Assembly: GCA_963556195.1 (NCBI GenBank)
Contig: OY744525.1
Span: 76,441,344 to 76,505,343, forward strand
Length of the DNA stretch: 64,000 nucleotides
Direction of reading: 5' to 3'
Origin: Sepiola atlantica
Lineage: Eukaryota > Mollusca > Cephalopoda > Sepiida > Sepiolidae
Positions 30,687-40,934 of this stretch are shown in pieces. The position numbers and the translations under genes are program-made. The notes under the pieces are model-generated. The model saw nothing but the letters and a program-made list of their open reading frames with translations, was not told the DNA's origin and did not search any database. Positions within the stretch are counted from its first letter, which is position 1. The number at the start of each line of letters is the position of its first letter.

Positions 30687-30720
<34 letters not shown>
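30687..30720. repeat. (TA)n microsatellite, left border of R1
   Basis: About 17 TA units ending where the R1 copy starts. Confidence 0.97.
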
Positions 30721-30722
<2 letters not shown>

Positions 30723-31125
30723 AGAGTTTAAATAACTTACTAGACACTATCCTCGAATGTCTTCGGTCTCTCTGTACAAGGATTTGTCAGGACAACCTGA
30801 CATGAGGATACTTCACTCTACAAGTAAACCTTGACCAAATATTACAAATAACATAGTATTCGAAGCCCAAATAAGATCCCCTTGACACGGCTATACACTG
30901 CTCATGCAAGGAATGCTGCACCTTCTCCAAGTAATGTTACCTCAATTAACAGCACTTAGCTGGATACTCAACCTTGAATCCGGTAAGACCAAAAGAAACA
31001 TCGTTAACTGGCCAATTGGGGAGAGGAAAATTAATGTTCTTAATTTCTTTACTAACTCAATGTTTGAGAGATAAAAGAGAACTTTAATGGAATATTCGAA
31101 TATCTATGTATCTCATATAGAGATC
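30721..31125 (-). mobile_element. Dispersed repeat family R1, copy 2
   Basis: Inverse-orientation partner of 5235-5700; landmarks 'catagtattcgaagcccaaa', 'ggtaagacc', 'ttaactggccaattgggg' and 'actcaatgtttgagag'. It starts directly at a (TA)n tract and another TA tract (31198-31221) lies about 70 bp past its other end. Confidence 0.75.
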
Positions 31126-31554
31126 AAGTGTTATCCCCAGAAATAGGCCCCTCGATTTCTGAGAACTTTGACTGAAGTAAAATGAAACAAAAAGAAAATA
31201 TATATATATATATATATATAATATGTGTCTTTTATTATTTTATTATTATTAAAAACTATCTTTAAAAGATATCTTGTTCTTTTTGGCCAGATGCCTGATG
31301 TTTTGATCACGCATGTTCAGCAGGAATTGTACAGCAAAGTTTTAAGGTATTTTCCATTTCCATTAATCAAAGGAATAATGAATGTGATTATTGCAATTAA
31401 GAAAGACATTTCCTTTATAAATAGATGTATTTCTCAATAACTTATGCACTTTAAAATAATTAAACATCATCAAAAGGACTCCATTCTTGTATTTCTACAT
31501 AACACTTGTGAACAGTTGTGCAATTTCTACATGTAGAATCTTAGAATCTATTTA

Positions 31555-31556
<2 letters not shown>

Positions 31557-31587
<31 letters not shown>
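31557..31587. repeat. (TA)n microsatellite
   Basis: About 15 TA units; a 24-TA tract region also occurs at 31198-31221. Confidence 0.96.
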
Positions 31588-31589
<2 letters not shown>

Positions 31590-31964
31590 AAGATATTTTG
31601 CCTCTTTCTTTATGTTTAAAAATCTAAAGATGCTTAAGAAAATGAACTTTCCCAAATTTATACCTACCAGCGACCATGTGCGATTTAAGTTCAATTTAAA
31701 AGAGACATTTGCACCGTTAGTCCACACAACATCAGACGTCACTTCTAGAAGACCAGGAAGGATTATTGCGAGAAAAAAATATGGTTAATACCTTTTATTT
31801 GTCTAAAGCTCTGTCAATGCTTGTTATATCAAGCAAAATATTAGATAAAAAAGTCAAGATGAAAAAGAAAAAAATGAATGCTTTGATTTTTTATTTTGTA
31901 TTTTAATAAAAATATCTGCATCTAACACATGGTTCTTTGAAGGCATTTTGCCTCTTTCTTTATG

Positions 31965-31968
<4 letters not shown>
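31590..31968 (+). repeat. Segment bounded by 24-bp direct repeats and (TA)n tracts
   Basis: 'attttgcctctttctttatg' plus ttta occurs at about 31594-31617, just after one (TA)n tract, and again at about 31944-31967, just before the next (TA)n tract. The preceding bases are also similar (ttgaagat and ttgaaggc). The 350-bp interval is unassigned and includes the small open frame at 31612. Confidence 0.8.
31612..31788 (+). CDS. Uncharacterised 58-codon open frame
   Basis: An ATG frame from 31612 to a TAA at 31786-31788 without the low-complexity bias typical here; it is basic (K/R rich at the C-terminus, 'RRPGRIIARKKYG') and has no hydrophobic segment or known motif. It begins inside the 24-bp direct repeat. 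I see no splice signals that would make it an exon, so chance is the more likely explanation. Confidence 0.12.
   Translation: MFKNLKMLKKMNFPKFIPTSDHVRFKFNLKETFAPLVHTTSDVTSRRPGRIIARKKYG

Positions 31969-32012
<44 letters not shown>
31969..32012. repeat. (TA)n microsatellite
   Basis: About 22 TA units. Confidence 0.97.
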
Positions 32013-32014
<2 letters not shown>

Positions 32015-32015
<1 letters not shown>

Positions 32016-33505
32016 TAATTTGATAAATGTTTCGGATTTGTTTTAAAAAAACATTTTTATTTCAAACAAAAACAAAAAACACACCATTTTTAGTGTTATT
32101 TTGGTTTAATTTGATGAAAAAAAGTCACTGATGTCAAAACATTTATTATCAAGAGAAAATGTGTGTTTTGAGGATGGGTAAAAACTATTATTTGAAAAAA
32201 AATTTTTTTTTAAACAAATTCGGAACATTACTATATTATATTTTACTAACATTACTATTTTATATTTTGAGCGCTAGTAATGTTTACACTATTGAGCTAT
32301 TAACCCAAATTTTGTGTGAATTAAAAAATAAAATAAAAGTAAAAATTTAAAAAAAATAAAAATATTTTTTTTATTTATTTATATATATATGTGTGCGTAT
32401 GTGTGTGTGTGTTTGACTAAACAACAGGGACAATTCCTGTTTGTTTCTTTTTCGAGTCATCTTTTCATGTTGACGGACTAATGATTTAATGTTCTGTTCG
32501 AGTGTGAAAAAGAACTCGCCAAAACTGCTAACGTTTCCGGGAAACGTCGAGTGGGCCTCGATCAAAAATTGAATTTTATAAAATGTAAAAATTAAACATG
32601 AAAAAGATAATATGGTGTTATGGGTTGGGCGAAAAAAGCACATAGGCTTCATCATTCAATGGTTGGCAATGCCGGGTCTTCCTACTAATAGCTATATAAT
32701 ACTGAAACTCTTATAATGTTAATTGTTTGCACATATGTTTTAGATAGTGGGGGAGAGCAAACAAGACGGGAAATAGTGGGAAGAGGAGAACAGAGGAAAG
32801 GGGGATAAAGTAAATAGAAGAAGTAGTAATAGCATCAGCATAACAGAACAACCTAAGATAGTGATGTAAATAAAGAAGAAAAGTAAAATATAAAAATTAC
32901 AGAACATTATAAAAAACGGTAATATAGGGTTCAGGGCTTGGAGCAGGAATGCACACATCGCATGAGTCTTCATGTAAATTCTAAAAAAAATTATAATTCT
33001 ATGAACCCTTTTTACTGCAGAAAATTGTAACATTTTTGGCGAAATCTTTCAGTAGAAATCAGCATAAATCGATTGAAATCTTTTAAGGCCGATGCCAAAT
33101 CGTTGTCTGCATTTCTAAGAGTTGACCACTTTGGTCGATCAAGAAAAGTATCATCTTTTTCTCAGGATTCTTTTCTTTGGAATGATTGGGTTAAACGTGT
33201 CCATCTTTTATTTGCTGTGGTAAACACTTGTCATATAATGAGCCATCGCCGTCACATGTTATATATAAATTTGTTGTGTTCTGCACACTTTAAAATATCT
33301 AGTTGCAAATTTAGCAAAAAAAACATGATTAATCTTATTACTAGATTTCTTCAGAGATGATTTTATCTATTTATCTTACTTAAATCTATCAGATTACTTT
33401 GTTATCTTTTTTTTACTATTATACTAAGTGGTAGATGTTTTGTCAAATTTAAGCACATTCCAAATGCACATTTACTATTGAATACCCAGTGGGACGTTTC
33501 AAGCT
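32015..33505. other. Non-coding, nothing recognised
   Basis: AT-rich, with a purine-rich stretch at 32745-32830. The open frame at 33073-33360 (95 codons, plus strand) has mixed composition but no recognisable domain. Confidence 0.4.
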
Positions 33506-33508
33506 CTT

Positions 33509-33511
<3 letters not shown>

Positions 33512-33595
<84 letters not shown>
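33512..33595. repeat. (TA)n microsatellite, longest in the window
   Basis: About 42 TA units with no interruption. Confidence 0.98.
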
Positions 33596-33599
<4 letters not shown>

Positions 33600-33603
<4 letters not shown>

Positions 33604-34500
33604 ATACACACAAGTTAAATAAATGAATTTTGTAATAATATAATTTTCTAAATTGAATAAAATACTACCCCGTCTAACATCGGTTTGTTTACAAAGTGTA
33701 ATTCCCCAATAAGAACTTCATATCATAGATTTAGGAAAGGCTCCTATGAGCCCCTAGAAACTGGCACAGCACATTTTTTTTGTATTCTGTACACTTCATA
33801 AATTCCAATTTAAAATTTGGTGAAAAATCTTATTTCTAATAACATTTTTTACCCTTTTCTTTTCTTTTCTTTTATTGTATTGAGATAAACTAATGATGTT
33901 TTTTTTCATGCACACCTAATGTTAAATTAATTGTCTCATTATTTAAGAAAGAAAGAAGAAAAAAAAACAAGCTAACAAGACTCTTGAAATTAGATAATCC
34001 CTTCTTTTTGTTGTGAGCAACACAAGAACTACCTCAAAGGACTGTCACTCGCTGACGATTGTTACACCTCATTCACTTCCGTGTGTCCCATCACATCGTT
34101 GAGTGAAGTCTCCAGGAACGACAATCAAAGAATACCGACACACAAAGCCGCCATGTTGCAGTCAAAAGACGATTGTTTCCAACATCAAAAATCGTTCCTG
34201 TTTTACCAGTTAATTATCTGCTTCACATAGCGGTGTCGACACATCTTCCCCCCCCCCCCTTTCTTTTCTTTTCTTTCTGTCTGTCTGTCTTTCTATTTTT
34301 TATTCCTTTCTGCATTTTTGGTAATTTTGTCGGCACATTTACCAAAGAGAAATCAAAAGACGAAGAGGAGAAGATGATTAAAAAAAAAATGTTGGTGAAT
34401 TATATCCAATGAGATTCCTGGTTAAAAATAGCTCTGCTCCAGAAAATGTTAAGAATAAACCGGATGAATTCCAAAGTAATGGTAACAGAGTGAATTTGCA
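33600..34500. other. Non-coding, nothing recognised
   Basis: Contains a C-homopolymer of about 12 at 34248-34259 passing into 'tttcttttcttttcttt' and (ctgt)n. No gene supported. Confidence 0.45.
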
Positions 34501-34504
34501 TGGA

Positions 34505-34785
34505 CAGTAATCATGTTGAGACATCGCTTCTGATTAGATCACCAAAGTCATGTGATGCTGAGTATGATCAGTACCAGATGGGAGACCATTTGGAAATACC
34601 AGGTACTGTATGTGGGAGGATGGCAACACCTCTCCGTTAAACTGCAAAAATTAATGTTGTCAAAATTATCTCCCCCTAACCGGGATATACATGCGACAAG
34701 ACCGTTTGTGAATTGAATATTCCCTAGAAACTCCCTCCTTTGGAGGAAGCCGACTCGACCCGCACCAGTGCGCAATTTTGGGGTC
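34505..34785 (+). mobile_element. 5S rRNA-derived SINE, copy 2
   Basis: From about 34507 the plus strand follows 5S rRNA: 'atcatgttgag', 'tctgattagatcaccaaag', 'gatgctgag', 'tgatcagtaccagatgggag', 'accatttggaaataccagg' and 'tactgta' (34612). The body then reads 'ccgggatatacatgcgacaa', 'gaccgtttgtgaattgaata' and 'ctcctttggaggaagccg', shared with 38290-38410 inverted. The 5S-like head is about 105 nt, nearly full length. Confidence 0.88.
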
Positions 34786-34837
34786 TGTCTGATAAAATAT
34801 TTAAAAGAATTTGATCTATATATTAATCTATCTATCT

Positions 34838-34866
34838 ATCTATATAAAACTCAATGTCTGTGTGTG
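34838..34866 (+). repeat. (TATC)n plus GT microsatellite
   Basis: Short tatc tandem followed by 'aaaactcaatgtctgtgtgt', a phrase typical of one molluscan repeat class. Confidence 0.7.
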
Positions 34867-35229
34867 TCCTATAGAAAAAAAGATTAGAGAATCTAGATAA
34901 AATATAAAAGTGTATTTTTATGTAAAATTAATCGAGGAAGATAATGGAAGTATTCTCGAATCTCTAAATGCATCCCTAAGGGGTCTATGGGACAGATTTC
35001 GTCAGGGAATGTCGATCTTTTTCAATCATTTTTCATCAAATTTCAATGTAATTATGTAATAATTTGAAACTGTTGAGTCATTACTTCATTAAATAATTTT
35101 TTACTTTATTTAATGTTTTTTATTTCTCTTCGAATGGGGGGGGTAAGAAACACGTAAAAGGTGGTTTTAGTAGTGTTCTGGAGGCATCCATCATTTTATT
35201 TGGCTGGTTTCACCTTTCACACACATTTA

Positions 35230-35870
35230 AAATCTATATAATAATACGCTAAGGCATTTCATGTCTGACTTGTCCACCAAGTTTCAATCATAAATGTCCA
35301 ACGGTTTTTTGTTTCATCACCATTCAATTATATGCTCCAAGTGTGTGAAGCTCATTCAGGATCACACCTCCTACTGATGAGTGTTCCTGCAGCCATTTAA
35401 AGTCATTTGAAGTGTGGAGAGTTACAACCTCATCAGAAAATTGCAACGGCCACTACACTTCCAGTGCACAATATGGGTTGCAATATCCAAATATGCAATC
35501 ATTGATCCTTACTGGTGTGAAGATGATATTGAACAGTCATGATCAATACCTAGTGGTTGTTAAGAAGTTTTGGGCAGGCGAAGAGTTGTTGTGAGGGATC
35601 AATAGTGAATGAGCCAAGAGAGAAGTGTGTCAGAGTCAGTTTTGCACATCATATCCAGGTGTGCTTGCAATGCAAAAGTGCACATTTACAGTCTATCATT
35701 GAAATGCGATAAAACAAAGACTGTTGAACATTTGTGACTGAAACTTGATGGATAAGTCAGATAAAGACTGAAGTTTATTTTTTACTAAATATGCTTTGAT
35801 TGCAGAAATGATTGAATTTTATTAAAGATTCCGTGGATGGCATTTTTATGATCACCCTATACAATGTCCA
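35230..35870 (+). mobile_element. R6 foldback element, long copy
   Basis: The block at 35255-35312 ('gacttgtccaccaagtttca', 'aatgtccaacg') is the inverse of 35708-35770 ('aacatttgtgactgaaactt', 'gataagtcagat'), giving inverted repeats around a 400-bp centre. A shorter homologue without the centre lies at 59640-59935, and both end in 'gg(a/t)ggcattttt...tcaccct'. No transposase motif is seen in the centre. Confidence 0.7.
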
Positions 35871-35874
35871 TACA

Positions 35875-37900
35875 TATATACTTAGATACTCTATTTCAAA
35901 ACGCAAATGTGTGGTTAGCAATGAAAATTAGCATTCTTTTTTTTTTTTAGACATTTTATATATTATTTTACTCTTATGATGAGTGAACATAATTTTAGAA
36001 TTGTAGTGTATGGGTTGGGACCATGTCATCTTCCTCAAATTTACATTTGTTATGATATATTAAGATGTTATGTCTGTGTTTTCTGGGTGTTGGTAAAGGC
36101 AATAAAAAAGCAACAGCAATGAAGATTCTGATTGCCAATGATCAGCTCAACCAGAAAATTGTGCCATGTTTGGTTTCGTAAACCAAAGATCATTAGGGTC
36201 ACAATCCAATTCAAATAATATTCTTCTACTCTTCGGATTATTTGAACAAAGAATTAATGACCAATAAGCGGTGCACCTGCTTACAATAATTACACATTGA
36301 TGTATTTCTTTTATTCGCATTCAATTGTAAAAATCAATCTTGCATGCACTTTTTGGCTTTATTTATTCATGCACTTTGTATAGAATACACCAATTATAAT
36401 TCATGTCATTAAAAGGCATTTTCTCCTAGGGGTCCATAATAATAGGATCAGAGTCACAATTATATATATATATATATATATGCAAACATTGTTAAAAGTA
36501 ACAGAATTCGTCATAACTGCCCTCCCTCTGATTTAAGACAAATTCTAGTTAATAACACTAAAATTATACATTCCGAAACCAATTTTAAAAAATTAAAAAT
36601 ACCTAAAAACACAACAACCTAAAATGAATAAAATCACATATGAAACCAGTGGTAATATTTTAAAATGCCTAACGTAATGCGATTTTGTTCTGTGATGCCA
36701 TGAATTTAAATCGTCAATGACTTCTTGGAACAATGCGAAAACGTTCTCTGCGTGTTTCTCTGCTGTCTTTTTAAAATTCTCTTCTCTCTCCAGCTTTTTT
36801 GTTCATTTGCTTTTGACACCTGAGGATGATCCGACGAAGAATCGAAAACGTTCGTGAAACCTGTGAAACCTATGGAACATTTATTAATTTTTTTGATTTT
36901 GATACAAAAAAACATATATATATATATATATATATATAATTATTTCTTATAAATAAATATTTATTATCTGCAGACATATATGTTTCATGTTCACTAACAA
37001 TCATTAGTGTGGTTTATATAACTGTACTACCATTCGAACGATTTTAATCCCGGACCAGAGTCACTATTAGTTAACTTCAAATCAATATCCATTCAGATAG
37101 CGTGACAGCCATATTAATTGTGAGATACATAAACCCTATATTTTATTTATGAATATAGAAAGTCTCAGAAAGTATTCAATCTACACTATTACTTATTAGA
37201 AACTTTTCATATTTCTCTCAAAGTGCTCAATTTGATCGGAGCTTTTAGTGTACACCCTCCGTCAAAAATGACGGACACAAAAAAATTATGCTCCGCCACT
37301 GTTCGTACTAATATTAATATATTCGTACTAATCATATAATTATGTCGATAATTTAATTTTTCATATATAAATTATTATTATCGTTTTTGATAACATAAAG
37401 CAAAACAAAAACACCTACCGTTGACTTCTTATTTAGAGTGGAGGATTTCTTTCCAAATACATTGGGGGGGGGGGTCTGACTTGCTATTTGTTTTTTCGCC
37501 CCCTTTCACCACTTGAAATGGTTCTGTGTAGAGACAAGAAAAAGGCAAGTTTTTTTTTTACTTGTTAACTTTTGTGTGATGGGATGGACATATTATATTT
37601 ATAAAACTATACAAATACATACACATTGGTTTTTATTATAGTGGAGGATACTAGATTAACGGTGACCCTAACACTACCACTATTTATTACACTTTGTTTT
37701 CATTTTAAAAAAGCTGTGACATATTTGTTAAGACATTCTTCTTGCATAACTAAAAATAATAAGCCTTTTTATTTTTATGTTATCCTTATGGATAACATAG
37801 AAGTGAAGATACTTATATGTTGCTATCTAATTTACAAACGTGTTAATGTGTACAAAACATGTAAATTATATGGCAAAATAAAGTAATTAAAAAGCAACAC
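35875..37900. other. Non-coding, nothing recognised
   Basis: Holds short (TA)n tracts at 36463-36481 and 36914-36939. About 36840 shows 'gaatcgaaaacgttcgtgaa' beside 'cctgaggatgatccg', the kind of motif found at the 3' ends of several repeats here, so a repeat ends near 36905. The phrase 'gcaaacattgttaaaa' at 36482 recurs at 43924. Open frames show no domains. Confidence 0.45.
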
Positions 37901-38221
37901 TGCAAAAAAAAAAAAGAGTCACTCTTTCTGTAAATGCTCACAAGGGAATTATAAAATATTAGAGAGTGGTTAAGTTAATATATATTAAGAGAGACCTAGA
38001 AAGATATGCAGAAGATTTAGTAAGAGATTGGTCACTTGGTGAGTTAATTGCAAATTATGGCTGATTAGAACAATTCAAATAGAATTTTCTTTTCACAGGA
38101 AACGTAATTCCAGAACTAAAGCATATCTTAGCATATATTTTGTGTGATTAAAAAAATATTCAGTTAGTGGTAAAAATATTAATCTACCATTTTTAGATTT
38201 CAGTCTGTATTGGATGTTAAA

Positions 38222-38270
38222 GCAACATTGAGTCTGGTCATTAGTTAGATGGGTGACCATTTGAAGGTGA
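38222..38270 (+). mobile_element. 5S-like fragment in opposite orientation to its neighbour
   Basis: 'gagtctggtcattagttaga' plus 'tgggtgaccatttgaagg' is the 3' half of 5S rRNA on the plus strand, while 38285-38540 carries a nearly complete 5S-SINE on the minus strand, so two copies sit tail to tail. Confidence 0.7.
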
Positions 38271-38284
38271 CTGTAAAAAATCAC

Positions 38285-38540
38285 TTTCTCTAATAAACGA
38301 ACCGGTAATACCTGGTGTGGTATTAGCCCTAGGCAGGCTATGCCGCCTTCTTCCAAAGAAGGAAGTTTAAAGGGAATATCAAATTTACAAGCGGTCTCAA
38401 GCCACATGTATATCCCGATCATGGGAAGATGACATACAGCGCCTAGCATTCCTAAATTGTCACCCATCTGGTACTGGCTAGGCTCCACTTCGCTTAACTT
38501 CGGTGATCTAATGAGAACCGGTATGTCAAAGCGATTATAT
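38285..38540 (-). mobile_element. 5S rRNA-derived SINE, copy 3 (best head)
   Basis: Reading the minus strand from 38538: 'atcgctttgacataccggtt', 'ctcattagatcaccgaagtt', 'aagcg', 'cctagccagtaccagatggg', 'tgacaatttaggaatgctag', 'gcgctgta' (38435). This follows invertebrate 5S rRNA closely ('accggttctcgtccgatcac' region, internal control region included). The body includes 'atatacatgtggcttgagac' and 'cttctttggaagaaggcggc', matching copy 2. Confidence 0.9.
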
Positions 38541-38552
38541 CATACTCTAATA

Positions 38553-38838
38553 CTCTTGTTCCCATCTATCTCCTCCCTTCAGCTATGGGGGAAATAATAG
38601 GGTAGACTAGACTTAAGACGTGGAAGACAACTTTTGTAGGAGAAGGAAAATATCAGCCCTCCGTCGTTTATCCCAGCATTAATTCCAGTATTTTTAAAAT
38701 TTCTTCTTACAATTGGAGTCAAGCAATGCTAGGTGAGGAAAAGTGTGGTTGAGATTGTGCAACTCTTGCTTTACTATAAACTTCTCATCGTAAAGGTACA
38801 CATTCAGAGGGTATGCATCATCTCGAGAGATGAAAGGA
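38553..38838 (+). mobile_element. SINE S6, headless copy
   Basis: Same order as the minus-strand reading of 12490-12760: 'cttcagctatgg', 'aatagggtagacta', 'ttatcccagcattaattcc', 'ttgctttactata' and 'atctcgagagatgaaagg'. The tRNA-like head is absent; instead the copy begins right beside the 5S-SINE. Confidence 0.7.
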
Positions 38839-38929
38839 TATCAGTCAATTAACGCTAACCATTTTTTTTTGTTCCTTTCCTTTATTCCTTCTAAAACTGA
38901 AGCGCTTGGTTCAAAAAGTAAATGGCCGA

Positions 38930-39118
38930 TATTATTATTCACGCAAAGGTTTGTTTTGGTTACGTTTATTTCATGGCATGTTAACACGTTTTGGGTCATT
39001 TAATGCTAAAACACAATATGTTTATTGGAAACGGTTGATTGATCAGAAGATACTTTTCTTTACCCATAGCTGGAGTTGGAGGTTCATACTTTTCCCAATT
39101 GTATTAGGGAAGTGAATA
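38930..39118 (+). repeat. S7 repeat with 'ctatgg' module
   Basis: 'ttcatggcatgttaacacg' and 'gggtcatttaatgctaaaac' are the S7 core. It is followed at 39059-39100 by the inverted module 'cccatagctggagttggagg' plus ttcatac. This gives a fuller picture of the family: S7 core, spacer, then module. Confidence 0.65.
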
Positions 39119-39119
39119 C

Positions 39120-39645
39120 ACTATAGATCCGACTTAATTTGAACTCAGCTTAGCCGATACCATAGTCTGCAATGGAATAATATAATACACCTTTGTAAAA
39201 AGAAACAGCCACATGAATGACTGCAGTACGTGGATCGTATTATTCACAGGATGTAATCGAGTCCCGTTTTTACTTACCTTCAAAAACGTGGGGTCGTATT
39301 ATACATAAGAAAATATGATATGCATAGAATCTTTTCTAAAATGATTCTTCATCAAGTTTCCCTTATGTTTATTAGCTCTTTTCTTTTGCTTAGTTAACGC
39401 TTATTTTTTTAATTCTTTTATGATTGGTTGCAAGAATAAAGAACTCGTTTCGGTATTTGGCACTTATTTCTTCCCAGCATTGATTCCATTAATGGATCTC
39501 TACTCATAGACATGGAAATGGTTTCCTGGAACAATGGTTGAAGTTTATAGATACTTGCAGAATAGAAACAATAAAATAGGGTCAGGAAGTTTTCGTCGAT
39601 ATGGCACACTGAGTAAATGTCTGGTTGCCAAAAAACAGGCATCCT
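39120..39645. other. Non-coding, nothing recognised
   Basis: No supportable gene or RNA. Confidence 0.4.
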
Positions 39646-39646
39646 T

Positions 39647-39648
<2 letters not shown>

Positions 39649-39735
<87 letters not shown>
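39649..39735. repeat. (CT)n(TA)n compound microsatellite
   Basis: About 28 CT units followed by about 15 TA units; polypyrimidine tract capable of unusual DNA structure. Confidence 0.97.
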
Positions 39736-39737
<2 letters not shown>

Positions 39738-39889
39738 GTGCTGATAATCTGGAAAAATTCTACTTTTATACACACATATACGGTGTATATTTATTATTGT
39801 AAAAAGTCATGCATATGTTTTTTTATGCATAATTATGCATATGCATATATATGCTAACATATATTTCTTATACAAATATCTATGCTAGG

Positions 39890-40255
39890 TATGTGTATAT
39901 GTTTACATATTTGTATGTACAGAATTCACTCCTAAACTAATTATCCAATCATTATGAATTTTGGAACACAGCTGCTAAGCGTAATGGGTCGTTATGTGGG
40001 TTGTATTTAGTTTTATGCAAACGGGATAAAAAGGGGTGGAAGACACCACTGATTTTTGTGAAATTGTACCAATTAATAAATATTTCCTTGGAGTATTTTA
40101 ATGAGTTTTTAGGCGGCATAATATGGGTACACTCTATCATTTGAAAATTCAAATATATCAGATTTGCATTGGATTTGATCCATTGTCATTAGACGCCAAT
40201 TAAGATAGATTTCTTGAATAAAAAATGTTTCTTAAAGTTTAAATTTTAGAGTGGA
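39890..40255 (+). mobile_element. Dispersed repeat R4, copy A (3'-truncated)
   Basis: Begins with 'gtacagaattcactcctaaa' and 'attttggaacacagctgct', followed by 'gttttatgcaaacgggataa', 'tttttgtgaaatt', 'ttggagtattttaa', 'ggcataatatgggta' and 'agatttgcattgga'. Same order as copies at 49745 and 59965. It stops where the R5 inverted-repeat element begins (about 40243). Confidence 0.8.
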
Positions 40256-40930
40256 GATCAGTTTCGTATATCCATTTAATTTAAAATGATCCCCTCACTT
40301 CCGGACCATTCTAGCGTTTTAGGGCAAGTAACTAAATTCTTTTTTTTGCTATGGGAGCTAAATCCGTTGCGTTTTTTTGTTGGAGGGGGAGGGGTCTATT
40401 TTACTTGTGGTTTTGTGATCTTGCCAGTCGGACATAGGGTTAGCAGTTAAAATATTTGTATTAATTTCCCTTAAAAGTTAGAATGGCCCGGAGATGTGGC
40501 ATCATTTTACGTTAAATATATATGAAACTGATCGCCCACTCTAAATTCTAAATAATTGTTTATTTTTCGTCTTTCTGTTTTCCACAGTGTTCACTATTCA
40601 CACGTAATCGCCTAAAAAAACTGAACTTCATTTTGGGGAGGGAGATTTAGCGGCGGCTGTTAATCTACAAATTTACCCATATTTTATTTCTTTAATCTCA
40701 TTTTTTTTTAACTATACATACTTTTTTAATTTTAATTATAAGCAATTGATTTGTTTAGTTGTGTTTACCTTTCATGTGAAAATTAAATAAATAACTTCTT
40801 TCAAATTGGCTTATTTTTAAAGCGTAAATAAAAATGTTAAAAGTTTGGGTATTATTGTTGATTGATACCCTCAGCCCCCCACCCCCAATAAAATTCTACT
40901 TTTTAGGCGATTACGTGTGACTACCCTGAA
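40243..40930. mobile_element. R5 nested inverted-repeat element, copy 1
   Basis: 40243-40310 ('gagtggagatcagtttcgta', 'aaaatgatcccc', 'ccggaccattcta') is repeated inverted at 40480-40550. The 'ttcacacgtaatcgcctaaa' block (40598-40617) is repeated inverted at 40901-40920. So two foldbacks lie in series. Internal phrases 'tatgggagctaaatccg' and 'tcttgccagtcgga' recur in the larger R5 region at 61.2-62.6 kb. No coding capacity. Confidence 0.75.
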
Positions 40931-40934
40931 AAAC

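Noticed and set aside
33073..33360. 95-codon plus-strand frame
   Set aside because: Mixed composition but no recognisable motif, weak start context and no splice or promoter support; kept only as part of the unassigned stretch.
34505..34620. Functional 5S rRNA gene
   Set aside because: Many substitutions relative to 5S, no T-run terminator directly after it, and continuation into a body shared with other dispersed copies.
39418..39857. Overlapping frames rich in Glu-Arg or Ser-Leu
   Set aside because: Produced by the (CT)n/(GA)n and (TA)n tracts, with open frames on both strands as expected for dinucleotide repeats.
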